A stretch of DNA of 64,000 nt from Adiantum capillus-veneris. Lineage: Eukaryota; Streptophyta; Polypodiopsida; Polypodiales; Pteridaceae. The stretch spans positions 74,073,912 to 74,137,911 of the forward strand of contig CM043963.1 of the NCBI GenBank assembly GCA_014529385.2. Direction: 5' to 3'. The position numbers and the translations under genes are program-made. The notes under the pieces are model-generated. The model saw only the letters and a list, made by a program, of their open reading frames with translations, ran no database searches and was not told where the DNA came from. This document shows positions 20,424 to 30,127 of this stretch, piece by piece (within the stretch, counting starts at the first letter, position 1; each line of letters opens with the position of its first letter).

Positions 20424-21901
20424 TGAAACCGGCCTGTTCAATCCAAAAAGGGCGGTAGACTTTACTTTAAACCTTGATTTAGCTTTCACCCATTTAATTT
20501 GTCATCCACTTTACCTGTACTTTCAAGACACAACAAAGGGGAGAGGGATACAGGCTGCTAGATTGCACTTGTATGAGTAGACCGACACCAGATTGACCCC
20601 TAACTTAGGCGCCCCTTTCGGTATTTCTTTATTGTTCAAAAGAGGGAATGAACGCTGTGGATCCCTACAAGCTGCCCCGCACACACTTGGCTGAATTTCA
20701 ACAGTTCCGGCCCGATTTTGGCAGCATAACTGTACTAGGACCCTTCACAGTCAGTATTCCCACGCATTGACTGACTTTCCCGACGCATACGAGCACTTTG
20801 CAAAACCTGGCGAGAATCTGCAGCACGCTGAATTCTCTGTTTTCAGCCCCGAAAATGCGCCAGATCACCTGTACCGCGGTCCCCTCGCGTCCCCGAACCT
20901 CCTGGGGGTATTAGAAACCGTTTAGGGCCAAAACCCTAAACCTGCAAAAATACACAGCAGGCTGTAATTTACTGTTTCGGGCTCCGTTTCGCGTGCCGGT
21001 CGCATTCGTAGCAAGTCCTTGAGTTCACGCACTTGTAGGGCTACTTTCCCTTTGAATCGGACGAGATTTCTGGCGTGAAACCTCTCCGAATTCACCTGTA
21101 CCTGCGGGGGGATTAGCCGCTAGCTAATCCAGTACCTGTGCAAGAGGCTCTTGCCTCGGCAATCGCGCATGAACCCACACAACTGTACATTGGTCAAATG
21201 AAAAGCCCACTAGAGGGGCATAACATATTGCCATAGGGGAGAGAGAGGGCAGTGCGTAGCGTGCAGGGCATCACTCCTGGCACCGCACTGTACATAGGAG
21301 GGAAAGCAAGCACTCCATAGCTCTTAACCTGTGACAGGCTGAAAATGAGCCTCTCCCAGCTTAAAATTCAGCGCCCCCTTCTCTTGCATGAGGAAACTGC
21401 ACCAGAAGGTGCCACTTGGCACATTTATAAGCATTTTCCCGTTTCGGGGTTGCCGCCTAAAAATCTCCCAACCGGTTGCCCAGTTGACTTCACGACAGAG
21501 TAAGAAAATGTTCCCCTTGTCATTTCGGAGGTAATGACACAAACACATTTTCAAGTCCCAAAATAGCACTTCCCTAAATTTTAGGAGATGCTGCCATTGT
21601 ATCTTTCTAGGTCATCCGACCCTCTTTGTACACTGCAACCACACCCAGAATTGAAATGTAGCCTCTGTAGCAAAGGATTCCACTTTGGCTAGTCAATGAC
21701 CCCACTTTGGCTAACCATAGTCTTTGTCCAACCTTAGTGCTCTCTTGCCCTCAGGCCTGGACTCCCTCTGGACAGTTCCACACTAGGTATGCAATGCAGG
21801 GCAGTTAGATTTCCCAAGGGGTGTTTCCAAAAAGTGAAAGTAAATAGATAATAAGAAAGAAATCAACAAAAAGGATAGATAGTAGTCACACGCTGGTGAC
21901 A
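20424..21901 (-). repeat. Gyp1 5' LTR (1478 bp)
   Basis: It matches the 3' LTR end to end. On the element strand a TATA-like GCTTATAAA (21423-21431) is followed at once by GTGCCAAGTGGCAC (21409-21422), a near-perfect inverted repeat that is missing from the 3' LTR. The promoter would drive the genomic RNA. Confidence 0.96.
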
Positions 21902-22022
21902 TAGCCCTAGAGTGATGGGCGTATATACAATGCTCGGGGGAAAAAACCTCCTAAAGAGGGAAAAAATGCCCCGGCGGTCCTAGTGTGTTCACACACATCA
22001 CTACCACATGTATATGGTAACA
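21902..22022 (-). repeat. Cop1 5' LTR, outer part
   Basis: It continues the LTR interrupted at 13218, starting with the duplicated TAGCC and ending ATATGGTAACA, which matches 8326-8441. Confidence 0.94.
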
Positions 22023-22328
22023 TCGGCATCATCAAGATCTACCTTTTCAGCCCTTCTTTTTTTTCACATCGGGAGCGCAATTCAGCCCTAGATCTACCCC
22101 TTGATGGCCGTCCGCAATCCCACATCAAGACGGATCCAAAGGTGCATCAAATCAGCCCTGGAGGTGCTTCATCTTGAAGAGTTACCGAGGCGACATTCCC
22201 CATTCAAGTCAATAGAGTCTGCACTAGAGGTATTGTATATGTGTACATTCCATTTACACAATCAAAAGCAAATACCTGATCAGCAACAGTGTAGGGAGCC
22301 CTTGAGAGGGTTGGTTGGGACCCCATCG

Positions 22329-22384
<56 letters not shown>

Positions 22385-22515
22385 CCATTTCTTTAATGAA
22401 ATAAAAGGAATTATCAATCACGCTAAGAAGCAATGATTAACGCAAGGAAAGAAATCAAGATTTGTGGAAGTGTAAAACCTAGATCTTCACCATTTCAATT
22501 CCGTTACACCTTACA
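22023..22515 (+). repeat. LTR end of a second gypsy-like element (LTR-E)
   Basis: The end (CACCTTACA) lies directly before a primer-site-like AGGTATCAGAAC (22517). The last ~95 bp recurs at 39646-39739 (AAGAAGCAATSATTAAYGCAAGG through GATCTTCACCATTTC), so it is a repeated LTR. It includes a (TC)n run at 22332-22382. The left part was cut by Cop1 and may continue at 7921-8210. Confidence 0.65.
22332..22382 (+). repeat. (TC)n microsatellite inside LTR-E
   Basis: A perfect 51-bp TC run. A shorter TC-rich run sits at the same place in the second LTR-E copy (39597-39620). Confidence 0.95.
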
Positions 22516-22516
22516 T

Positions 22517-22532
22517 AGGTATCAGAACTTTG
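22517..22532 (+). other. Primer-binding site of the LTR-E element
   Basis: AGGTATCAGAACTTTG follows the LTR end and resembles the plant initiator-Met tRNA site TGGTATCAGAGC with a changed first base. Confidence 0.55.
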
Positions 22533-22861
22533 AAGATTTTACTACTCTGTTAATCCCCAAAGAAGGTTTTCTCTCTCTCTTGTGTTTTGATTGTGCTTGC
22601 AACCCCTTTGTGATACTCCTCCCACTCTTGGAACAGCAGGCCTGCCATTGCACGTGGGACCATGCTCCTTGAGCGTTGGAAAATAGCAACCAATTGTATA
22701 CTAGGTGTTGCATGCGGGGTGCCAATGAGGGGGTAGATAGTCTCTTGAAGATTAGTCTACGACCTTCCTTGAACCAAGAGCGGAAATCCTTGCATGGTCA
22801 AGACTCCTAGCGGACCTCCACCAATTCAGAAGACAAGCAAGTTCCACCTACAGATCCTCCC

Positions 22862-23981
22862 ATGAGTCCTCCCCCTACCCCTTCATCCTTGCCACCAAAT
22901 CCCATGGATTCCATGATGCAGATGATGATGGAGATGATTCGGCAAGAAGAAGCACGTCGAGTAGAGCGTACAGAAGCGGTGGAGCGAGAGGAACGTCAAT
23001 TGGCGGTCGAAGCCGAGGCTCATAGACGGAAGCGCGAGGTAGACATCGAAGCTCGTGATCTCATCACAACTTTGACGGTCTGCTCCGATGTCCCTTCTTT
23101 GGAGCCGGAAATGAAAGGCTTGCCAAGACCATCGCGGAGGCGACCAATGCTACACGAACGACCGACAAACCCATTCCGAAAAAGATTACGTTCAGTAAGT
23201 ATGATAGTAAGATGGATGCTATTGTCATTTATTCTTGGTTGCATCAGTTTACATCCTATTTTGCGGTTGTTAAAAGTTTGATAATAACAAAGTTCTCTTG
23301 GCTTCCATGCATTTCACGGGTGATGCCATCACTTGGCAGGATGAGTGGATGGAGAAGGAGGAAGCCCACAAGGCAGCCTATCCCTAGTCTCTTCTCATTC
23401 CCCCTCTCGAGGTTCGTTGGAAGGAGTTCAAGGAGGATCTAAAGATTCACTTCTTGTCTCCATAGTACCTGAAGCTATTGAAGGAGAATTTTCGGGCTTT
23501 CTCTCAACAAGGTAAAACTGTGATGTCGTATGCTAACCATGTGTCTCAGTTAGGTGGACAATTGAGGAATCGGATGAGGAACGGTTGGAGCCTTTTCTCT
23601 TTGGATTGGACCACTCGATCAAGGAAGCCGATGATCCAAAGGTATTACAAGAAGCGAACCGCTTGGCTCAACTCCAAGAGATAAAGCACAACAAGGGTAA
23701 GCTCAAGACGGCCTACGGTAATGGTAACTCTTCCTCTCAAGACTCCTCTAAAGACAAGGACAAAAATTCTAATGGGAATGGTAACAATAAAAAGAACTCT
23801 CAAAATTCTCGATCTAATTCTTCATCTACATCTCTCTCTCAGAGTGAAAGATAAGGATAAGGATAAAGGAAAATCCGATAAACCTCAACTCACACCTGAC
23901 GAGAAAATTGCTCAAGGAGTCGTAGGTGATCAATTAAGTAGAGAAAAACAGGCATCCAGAAAACGAAGCAATACTACCTGA
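22862..23981 (+). pseudogene. Gag relic of the LTR-E element
   Basis: The ATG at 22862 opens MSPPPTPSSLPPNPMD, followed by a Met-rich stretch and a highly charged helix with coiled-coil character (residues about 25-65). After a frameshift near 23100 a gypsy-type capsid region appears: ITFSKYDSKMDAIVIYSWL, MHFTGDAITWQDEW and VRWKEFKEDLKIHF, then RAFSQQGKTVMSYAN. A last segment (23585-23854) ends in a Ser/Asn/Lys-rich tail. In-frame stops occur near 23380 and 23463. No zinc knuckle or pol follows before unrelated sequence. Confidence 0.75.
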
Positions 23982-24753
23982 AGTTCATGGATCGAGGGAC
24001 ACATGAAGTGGCTTAGGTGGTTGAGGAATTTTTCATCGACTATCCAAATTTGCTAGCCTCATACAAAAAGGCCATGCAACTCAGTACCTGTACCTCACCT
24101 TACGCAGAAGGGGATGTCACGTGGCTCTTAGTCCCACATGGACATGCTTCATCAACTTTCAGAGACAGTTTTTCACTTCTTCCTAGATAAAAGTGTCTAG
24201 AATCCTAGGAGGAATAGTGTTCGCAGGACCTCCATGTTTGGACAAGTCCATTAGATTAGGTTCTCCAGTTTTGGAACCCTCTTGCATAAATGGTTTGTAT
24301 ACGCATTTTGATAGATGTTATTACACTACGGTGGGCATCTGGCATGACGAGCATGTAGTTCTAGGTTAGAGGAATCCAACGAGCCATTCCCCACATCGAT
24401 CAGCTTCCCGAGTGGGCAGATGTGCGACAGTTTCACTCGAACTTACACCCCCTGACCTAACTTATTAATAAACCAATTTTGCACCTATCCCTAAATAGGA
24501 GTGTCTAGAATCCTGGGAGGATTATGTCGCAGATGCAACGGAAAAGGGTGAAAGGGGTGATGAACTTATCTGCAACCACGAGCAAACCTCCTCTCCAAAC
24601 TGGGCAGCCAATAGATCTCGTATCTATCGCGATGGATCTCCTTGTACCCAAGCTCCTAGCACGTACCACCCACCCAACGGGCGCAGGAACTCACCACAAG
24701 CAATGCCACACTGAGAGGGTGTTCACATAGGAAGGGAGAGGTAGCGCTAGCAA
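23982..24753 (+). other. Unassigned sequence with a spaced direct repeat
   Basis: No domain is recognised. The words AGTGTCTAGAATCCTRGGAGGA occur at about 24190 and 24500, roughly 308 bp apart, each followed by a GT/CGCAG segment, which suggests an old duplication or LTR remnants. Confidence 0.4.
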
Positions 24754-24788
24754 GGGGGGGGGGAGAGAGAGAGAGAGAGAGAGAGAGA
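24754..24788 (-). repeat. LINE-D tail, (TC)n followed by C10
   Basis: On the minus strand the LINE block ATTTCATTTCATTT leads into (CT)n (24788-24763) and then ten C residues, plus-strand G10, before non-LINE sequence. Confidence 0.9.
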
Positions 24789-27014
24789 AATGAAATGAAA
24801 TGATATATTAACGTCTACAAAAGGCCAAAATGACCTATGAGACCAAACTGATTACAATGGTGAGTCTAGTACCAAGTCTGGGTACAAACAAAGAAAACTA
24901 CAAACTAGAAACTGAGATAGGAGTGCTATCGACTCTTATGGGTGGCTAGTAGACTGAGCAATGGTATAATGCCACAAAGGTACAAAATTGGGATAAGTGT
25001 CACCATGATACAATATAGTAGTAGCATGAGGTCTATCCTGATCGACACTCTGGGTGTCGTGCTAGAATCCTGTGGATCCTCTACCGAAATCTCCGTCGGT
25101 GCTGCGTGGCTCCCCTCCTCAGTCGTGGTCGTCTTGATCTCCCCAACTCTATAGCTCGGTCAATGAGAGTACCACTGGTGTGTGTATGGGTGGGAACCGA
25201 GCCCTGTGGAGGTGGTAGCCCCTCTGTCTTTGTGGTACTCGGACTGAAGAAATCTGAGATGTGTCGTTGGGACTGTCTCTGTCTATGCCCTTTCGTCTCT
25301 ATCTCTCTGTATCTCAAGTAGAAATAATCCGAGACATCTCTGATTCTGATATCTCCTGACTCTATCTAACGAGTCAAAACCATCTCTAAATAAACAATGA
25401 AAGCGTCCCCGTATCTCATAGTAGACTGTGCAGTGACATATGTAGTGAAACTCTATCTCTGGCTATGCATGGCATAACTGACATATCCTACTGTCTGCTG
25501 GTATGCCTCTGAATCTACCTGTCTCAATCCCAAGCTGGGGTGAAGATGTGCGTATCTGGCCTATGGCACATCGTAACCCATGAAACAGATGTGTGTCCAT
25601 GTAGCTAGGCCGTGTGACAAATCCATCTGTCATGAGTTGGAGAAGATGCTCTCTATAGAAAGCCCTCTTCGTACCCAACTCCCATGATGGCTCTACCCAT
25701 GTCCTCTTTGTATCAAGCTGGATAAGATCCTGCCGAATGAGTCTAGTAATCTCCATCCGTGTAAGAGCCAAAGATAGTGCATCGAGAGAAAACTGGAAAG
25801 GGGCAGCCTGTCCATGCTGAAACCATGCCTCTGAAACCAACATGATGTATCTCCATGTAATGCCAGATGTCTGGATGACTCAAGAGCAAGCCTAGCATAT
25901 CTGTCCCTAGTGGTGTCCCATAAGCTGTGTACAAATGATACTGATCTGGTAAGTGCCTCAATCTCCATAGGTGAGGCAGCCAGCTCCGCTCGTATGATGT
26001 CATATGGAACTGAGGTCTTGGCTCTAATCAGCCTAGAAATCATAGATACCAAGGGCCTCTCCATATTACTCCATCCAGCATTGTCAACAGATGGTCCCCA
26101 AACCCGAACCCCGTAGTGCATAATTGAAGCGACCTAAGTGTCGAAGAGCCATAGCTTTGTTCGAGGTTCCTGGAACTGAACCTGCGAATAAATCCTCTCT
26201 AAACCACCTAGGGCTGCATAGGCACGAGTCAATCTAGTGTCTGCTGCCACTTTCAGTGTGAACCTCGGTCCACTAAAGACCACCCCAAGATATGTGTATG
26301 CATCAGTATACTCCATATTGTCCTGACCATATGTGAATGTAGGTGTTGATCTCCTGACCCACTGTGGCATGGTATTAAATACCATGACCTTGGTTTTTCC
26401 AAGGTTGACAGACAATCCACTATCCCCTCCAAAACTATGCAATGCGTCCAAATGTCTCCGCATACCCTCTGGTGAGTCTGATATCAACACGATATCGTCA
26501 GCATACAATAAAAGAGGGATCCATGTCCCTGCAAGCTGAGCACCTCTATCTCCTCCTTTGTCAATATAATCAGAGACCTCATCAACATACATACCAAATA
26601 AAGTAGAGGACAATGGGCATCCCTATTTCACTCCGATAGTGGAGTGAACTATGTCAGATATCCCCTCTAGGCTGCGTACATGACCCATCACTGAACTGTA
26701 TAATGCCATAATCCCCCATATCAGCTCTGTGGGTACCCCCAATTCCATAAGTCGGCGCATCAATCTGGCCCTCGGTACTGTGTCAAAAGCTTTGCGGAAG
26801 TCCACAAAGCTGCAATATATCCGTCTACCATGTGTCCGACCCTCCTCAATGATAGCTCTGAGTGTAAAGACATGATCCAGTGTGGAGAAACCCCTCTTGA
26901 AACCAGCCTATCCAGGTGCCCGTATGCCCATAGTCTCTGCCCAACTGCTCAACCGATGCTCAAGGATGGATGCATACAACCGTGCCAATGTGTGTCCTAC
27001 CATGATAGTACGGT
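24763..27014 (-). mobile_element. LINE-D, 5'-truncated LINE, minus strand
   Basis: The copy runs from ACCGTACTATCATGG at 27014 (the NYRTIM segment of RT) to the conserved 3' block (24789-24845) and TC tail. Its 5' end joins a copia-type gag fragment, and no TSD is visible. It is one of the copies whose 5' end is not in a TC tract. Confidence 0.93.
25081..27014 (-). pseudogene. LINE-D reverse transcriptase and C-terminus, broken
   Basis: Motifs read right to left: VDFRKAFDTVPRARLMRRL (26805-26750), GVK then a stop before PLSSTLFGMYVDEV (near 26620), YADDIVLIS (near 26495), VNLGKTKVMVFNT and FQEPRTKLWLFDT (ending 26140). The C-terminal half continues in 25463-26121 with a frameshift near 25830. 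The zinc motif region is damaged near 25463, and the basic tail ends near 25090. Stops and shifts show an older copy than LINE-B. Confidence 0.9.
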
Positions 27015-27019
27015 AAATA

Positions 27020-27528
27020 GGCTTAAGAGCATTGTCACGCAACTCATTTACATCCAGGTTGAAGTACCAGAAGACGACAAAGTGGCCATACTATTAAGTG
27101 CACTTCCACCTTCTTATGACCACTTAGTCACAATTCTTGAAGAAAAAGAACCGGCTCCACCTTTTCAAGATGTCATCAACTCAGTCCAAGTAGAAGAAAG
27201 AAAGCAAAGAGGTTCCTTAACTCCATCAGAAGGGGCCTTTGTCACAACATCCTCAAGGGGAAGACATTCGCCATCAACATCATCAACCGGAAGAAAGTGT
27301 TATGAATGTGGAAGAATGGGACACATAGCGAAAAACTGCTACACAAACAATCCTTGCAACAAATGTGGTAAGAAGGGACACCCACCTTCTCGATGCTACT
27401 CGAATGGAGGCAATAGCAGTGGAGAAAGTAGCAGTAGCAGAAGCTACGAAGGCAAGAGACCTAACAAAGGATCAGCTCACATGGTAGAAGACGAAGAAGA
27501 CGAAGAAGACAAAGCTTGTCTTTTATGA
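27020..27528 (+). pseudogene. Cop4 gag C-terminal part with two zinc knuckles
   Basis: Capsid-like copia motifs PEDDKVAILLSALPPSYDHL and EEKEPAPPFQDVINSVQVEE lead into a Ser-rich linker and two CCHC knuckles, CYECGRMGHIAKNC and CNKCGKKGHPPSRC (near 27298-27396), both CX2CX4HX4C. The tail is acidic (DEEDEEDKA) and ends at TGA 27526-27528. Most plant copia gags carry one knuckle, and here there are two. The frame is open from the LINE-D junction, so the surviving part is undamaged. The N-terminus is lost. It would package the element's RNA. Confidence 0.85.
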
Positions 27529-27581
27529 GGACGTACTTTGAAGATGCAGTATCTCTACTTGAAGGGGAGGACTTTTATTTT

Positions 27582-27673
27582 CCTGTGTGGATATTATCAT
27601 CCTGTGTGGATTTTGTCAGCCTGTGTGGATTTTACCATCCTGTGTGGATACCAGCTTATCATCCTGTGTGGAT
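27582..27673 (+). repeat. Five CCTGTGTGGAT repeats before the Cop4 polypurine tract
   Basis: Units start at 27582, 27601, 27620, 27639 and 27663, with a 19-bp spacing for the first four. The core is CCTGTGTGGAT with variable ends (ATTATCAT, TTTGTCAG, TTTACCAT). They lie between the gag stop and the polypurine tract. Confidence 0.92.
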
Positions 27674-27708
27674 CATGCATGTTCAGTATTTTGTCATAGT
27701 CCAAACCT

Positions 27709-27720
27709 CAAGGGGACGAT
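27709..27720 (+). other. Cop4 polypurine tract
   Basis: CAAGGGGACGAT precedes the LTR start TGTGAAGTG; the similar ATAGGGGACGAT precedes the 3' LTR at 48645. Confidence 0.7.
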
Positions 27721-28043
27721 TGTGAAGTGTGAACTTTGTCCTAAAGTGTGAGTCAAGGAGAGAAGAGTGGAATTATCCCACATGCTCTGGAGCAAGGCTG
27801 TAGAGCTACTTAAAGCTCATTTCATGAATGAATAAACACAACTCTATTTTGCACTACAATTGCTTGTCTATGGTGAGCTTGTGCTAAGCTAAGTCAATAC
27901 TCAAGATTGTGTTTATGAGTCCAAGCTAATTCTATCTTGGAACCTAATTCACTTGAGTGATAACCTTGCTTACACACACACTCACACATTAACGCTATGT
28001 TTCTCTTTCATCCACCATAGCTAGCACGATCCCATTCCCAACA
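27721..28043 (+). repeat. Cop4 3' LTR (about 323 bp)
   Basis: It starts TGTGAAGTG after the polypurine tract and ends CCCAACA at 28043, where LINE ORF1 sequence begins. It contains an AATAAA-type signal (near 27830). The end is set by the LINE junction, because no second LTR is available for comparison. Confidence 0.65.
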
Positions 28044-28715
28044 AGAGGGTAAGGTCGTCTCCTAAAAAGATACCTGTTTTCTTGAGGGTTGGCCTCTTCT
28101 TTAAAAAGTCTTTCTTTTCTTCCATGGAAGGAAAGCGCAAAATGAGAGCCCGTTCTTTGAACTCTCCCCATTACCTTCATTCTTCTTGCCCACTCTCCAA
28201 GCTTGTGTGTGCGAGGGCTTCTCCACCCCCATAATTGACATGAGGCTCTTCACCTCTTGGTCCACCTTATTTGAATCTTTTAGGCCAATCACTCTCACGT
28301 GTAGAGCGCGTACCCTTCTTCGTTGTTCCTCTTCAAGTGTCTTGTTGATGATGTCGGTGTCGGGTGTAGCCGGAATGACCTTGCCCTTCCCCTTCTTGAC
28401 AACTTCAATCCACTTTTCAGCCTCTTCTACCTTCAGCTCCTTTATCATTGCTGGCTGAATTTCTCCATCGTCAAGGCGTCCTCTCTCTTTAGTTTTGGCA
28501 AGTTCCTTAAGAAGGTCTAAGATGTTACCTTTTAGAGCTTGAATTTCTGCCCAGAACTCTTTGCGCTCTAGTTCCCTCACCTTTTCCTCCCTCTTTTTCC
28601 ATTCAAGAAGTGGACTCTTCTCTTTCTTCCACTCTTCCATGTGAACTTTGCATTCTTTCAACTCTCTTTCAATGGCTGTCATCCTCTTGCTTGTGACCAT
28701 GAAGTGCGCCGCCAT
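28044..28715 (-). pseudogene. LINE ORF1 N-terminal part (coiled coil plus RNA-binding-like domain)
   Basis: The ATG at 28715 opens a frame of about 185 codons of true ORF1 before a frameshift near 28160; the original frame then continues to FLGDD near 28050. Residues about 10-90 are a Lys/Glu-rich helix with coiled-coil character (KKREEKVRELERKEF, LKGNILDLLKELAK). Then come VEEAEKWIEVVKKGKGK and LEEEQRRRVRALHVRV, homologous to LINE-A ORF1. This supplies the N-terminus missing in LINE-A. Such proteins trimerise and coat LINE RNA. It is cut at 28043 by the Cop4 LTR, and could be the 5' part of LINE-D with the middle lost. Confidence 0.8.
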
Positions 28716-28784
28716 CTTTCTTGCTTGTTTGTTTCACTTCCTTTTCTTGTAATTTGCAACGCTGCACGTGGAGAAACCCCCTGC

Positions 28785-28935
28785 AGCTTGTTCGCAAGCC
28801 TCCTGCCCTGTGCAGTCACATCAGCGTCCTCACGCTGCTGCTAGTCTTCAGTCCCTGCCAGCTTGTTCGCGAGCCTCCTGCCCTGTGCAGTCACATTAGC
28901 GTGCTCACGCTGTTGCTGGTCTACTTGCAAGAGAA
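28785..28935 (+). repeat. 75-bp tandem duplication
   Basis: AGCTTGTTCGCRAGCCTCCTGCCCTGTGCAG begins at 28785 and again at 28860, followed in both by GTCACATYAGCGT and CTCACGCTG. The surrounding 28716-29118 otherwise has no recognisable content. Confidence 0.92.
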
Positions 28936-29118
28936 GGAGTCCGGAAGCCAATTGTGTGCGTGAGCATGACGACACCCCTATTCGTCACCTGAGAGAGTCG
29001 TTACCTGCTCGCCATAGAGGAGCTACTGTTTATGCGCGTGACCTCTTTTTTTCACTTTTTTGTCCGTAGCACATCGCACGCTGTCTTGCCTCAGAGCTGC
29101 GTCCCACTTAGTGCTTAC

Positions 29119-29160
<42 letters not shown>
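29119..29160 (+). repeat. (AC)n microsatellite
   Basis: A perfect AC run of about 42 bp. Confidence 0.97.
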
Positions 29161-29161
<1 letters not shown>

Positions 29162-29639
29162 CATTGGTGGACAAAAAACGCTAGAGAGAGGGTGAAGCCG
29201 CACACACAAGAAACGCTAGCAGTAGAAAACGCGAGTGTGTCCCCAAACGCTGAAGCTCTACAATGATCACAACACATGCCAAAAGTACAAGGGGGTGGGT
29301 TGCATATATAGGCAATTCCCAAAATTGCCCTACCTAACAAAACCCCACAATCTTCATAAATGGCTAAAATGCTAATAAATATGTAAACTCTCTAAAAGTG
29401 ACTTGATACACATATTTAGTAGCAAAACTGCAGAGCACTCGAGACTCTGACCCCCAAGAAACCCTAGGAACGGGGGTCCCGCCTCATGCCAGCCCACTAG
29501 GTGATTAACACCGTAGAGTGCATCGTCAAGAACAGGTACGTATACCTCAAATACAGCCGGGCACAGCCACAAAACAGCCCTCACTCCCTAATCTTCTCTT
29601 GGGAGATACTGGAGCTACCACCGGACAGGAATCTGAACT
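29161..29639. other. Unassigned, possibly the 3' end of Cop3
   Basis: No coding signal is seen. It lies directly downstream of the Cop3 RNase H stop on the minus strand, so it should hold the Cop3 polypurine tract and LTR, but I could not identify TG...CA ends without a second copy. Confidence 0.3.
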
Positions 29640-29755
29640 CACGCCCTCTCAGCTCCTGGATGGGAACCAAGTCCAAGGGAGCTGGCATGAGAGGATAATG
29701 TCGACTGTGGAAGAGGTTTGGTGAAGATATCAAGAGGGTAATCAGAAGTCGGGAT
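29640..29755 (-). pseudogene. Cop3 RNase H C-terminus
   Basis: The minus strand encodes PTSDYPLDIFTKPLPQSTL and reaches a stop near 29640. ADIFTKPL is a near-universal ending of plant copia polyproteins. It continues the frame that stops at 33457 (RLEYI). Confidence 0.85.
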
Positions 29756-30111
29756 TGTTAGATTTACACCACTCTGCTGCTTCACACAAGTCTAGGGCAT
29801 ACATGTACGGCTAGTATGTCTCTGGGTTGGCCATCCACTCCACTGTCCGGTCGGCCACGCACATTGTCCGGGTGCCTACATATTTCTTATTCTTGCTTGG
29901 TCATGGGGTTTCTTTTTATGCATTTCCCTACCTCCCCTTGGGCTCCTATATATGGGGCCAAGGGGGGTAGCCACTTCTCAGTCATAGACTCACACATCTG
30001 ATGTATTGAAGGTCTCTTGCTCTGATAGTCAGTGGGGGGTTGATCGCCCCTTTCCCCATCTCTGGACTTTTGTGTTTTTGTCTCACGCTTCCACACACGC
30101 GCACTCTCACA
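29756..30111 (+). repeat. LTR A (5') of the three-LTR element
   Basis: It carries a TATA-like CCTATATATGG at 29946-29956 within CCCCTTGGGCTCC...GGGGCCAAGG, conserved in LTR C. It ends at CTCACA before TGGTATCAGCAG. Confidence 0.92.
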
Positions 30112-30127
30112 TGGTATCAGCAGCTTC
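30112..30127 (+). other. Primer-binding site of the three-LTR element
   Basis: TGGTATCAGCAGCTTC directly follows LTR A and matches the initiator-Met tRNA site over its first nine bases. Confidence 0.75.

Larger units (their letters stand above)
13219..21901 (-). mobile_element. Gyp1, chromodomain Ty3/gypsy element (8.7 kb), nested in Cop1 LTR
   Basis: This is a complete element on the minus strand: 5' LTR 20424-21901, gag, protease, RT, RNase H, integrase with chromodomain, polypurine tract and 3' LTR 13219-14682. A perfect 5-bp TSD, TAGCC, flanks it (13214-13218 and 21902-21906) and lies in the Cop1 LTR, so Gyp1 is younger than Cop1. The LTRs start TGTCACC and end GGTTTCA on the element strand and differ at only a few dozen positions by eye plus a 14-bp indel. 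Two in-frame stops in gag and about four frameshifts in pol inactivate it. Confidence 0.97.
8211..22022 (-). mobile_element. Cop1, Ty1/copia element, interrupted by Gyp1
   Basis: Cop1 reads on the minus strand. Its 3' LTR is 8211-8441 and its 5' LTR is 13108-13218 plus 21902-22022, split by Gyp1. Without Gyp1 it is about 5.1 kb, normal for copia. LTR ends are TG...CA, the polypurine tract lies at 8442-8452 and the primer site next to 13107. Flanking 5-mers are TCAGC (8206-8210) and TCGGC (22023-22027), a likely TSD with one change. Domain order is gag, protease, integrase, RT, RNase H. Two stops in gag and several pol frameshifts make it inactive. It belongs to the same family as Cop2 at 55567. 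Confidence 0.95.
27015..28043 (+). mobile_element. Cop4, gag-only copia-like element, 3' part
   Basis: A gag fragment (27020-27528) is followed not by pol but by five short repeats (27582-27673), a polypurine-like AAGGGGACGAT and an LTR (27721-28043) with TG...CA ends. The left side is cut by LINE-D, so the 5' LTR is missing. With no pol between gag and the polypurine tract, the element must have depended on another element's enzymes. Confidence 0.75.

Noticed and set aside
27582-27673. Regularly spaced repeats that could look like a CRISPR array
   Set aside because: Units are 11-19 bp with no unique spacers of 25-40 bp, and they lie between gag and a polypurine tract in a plant retroelement.
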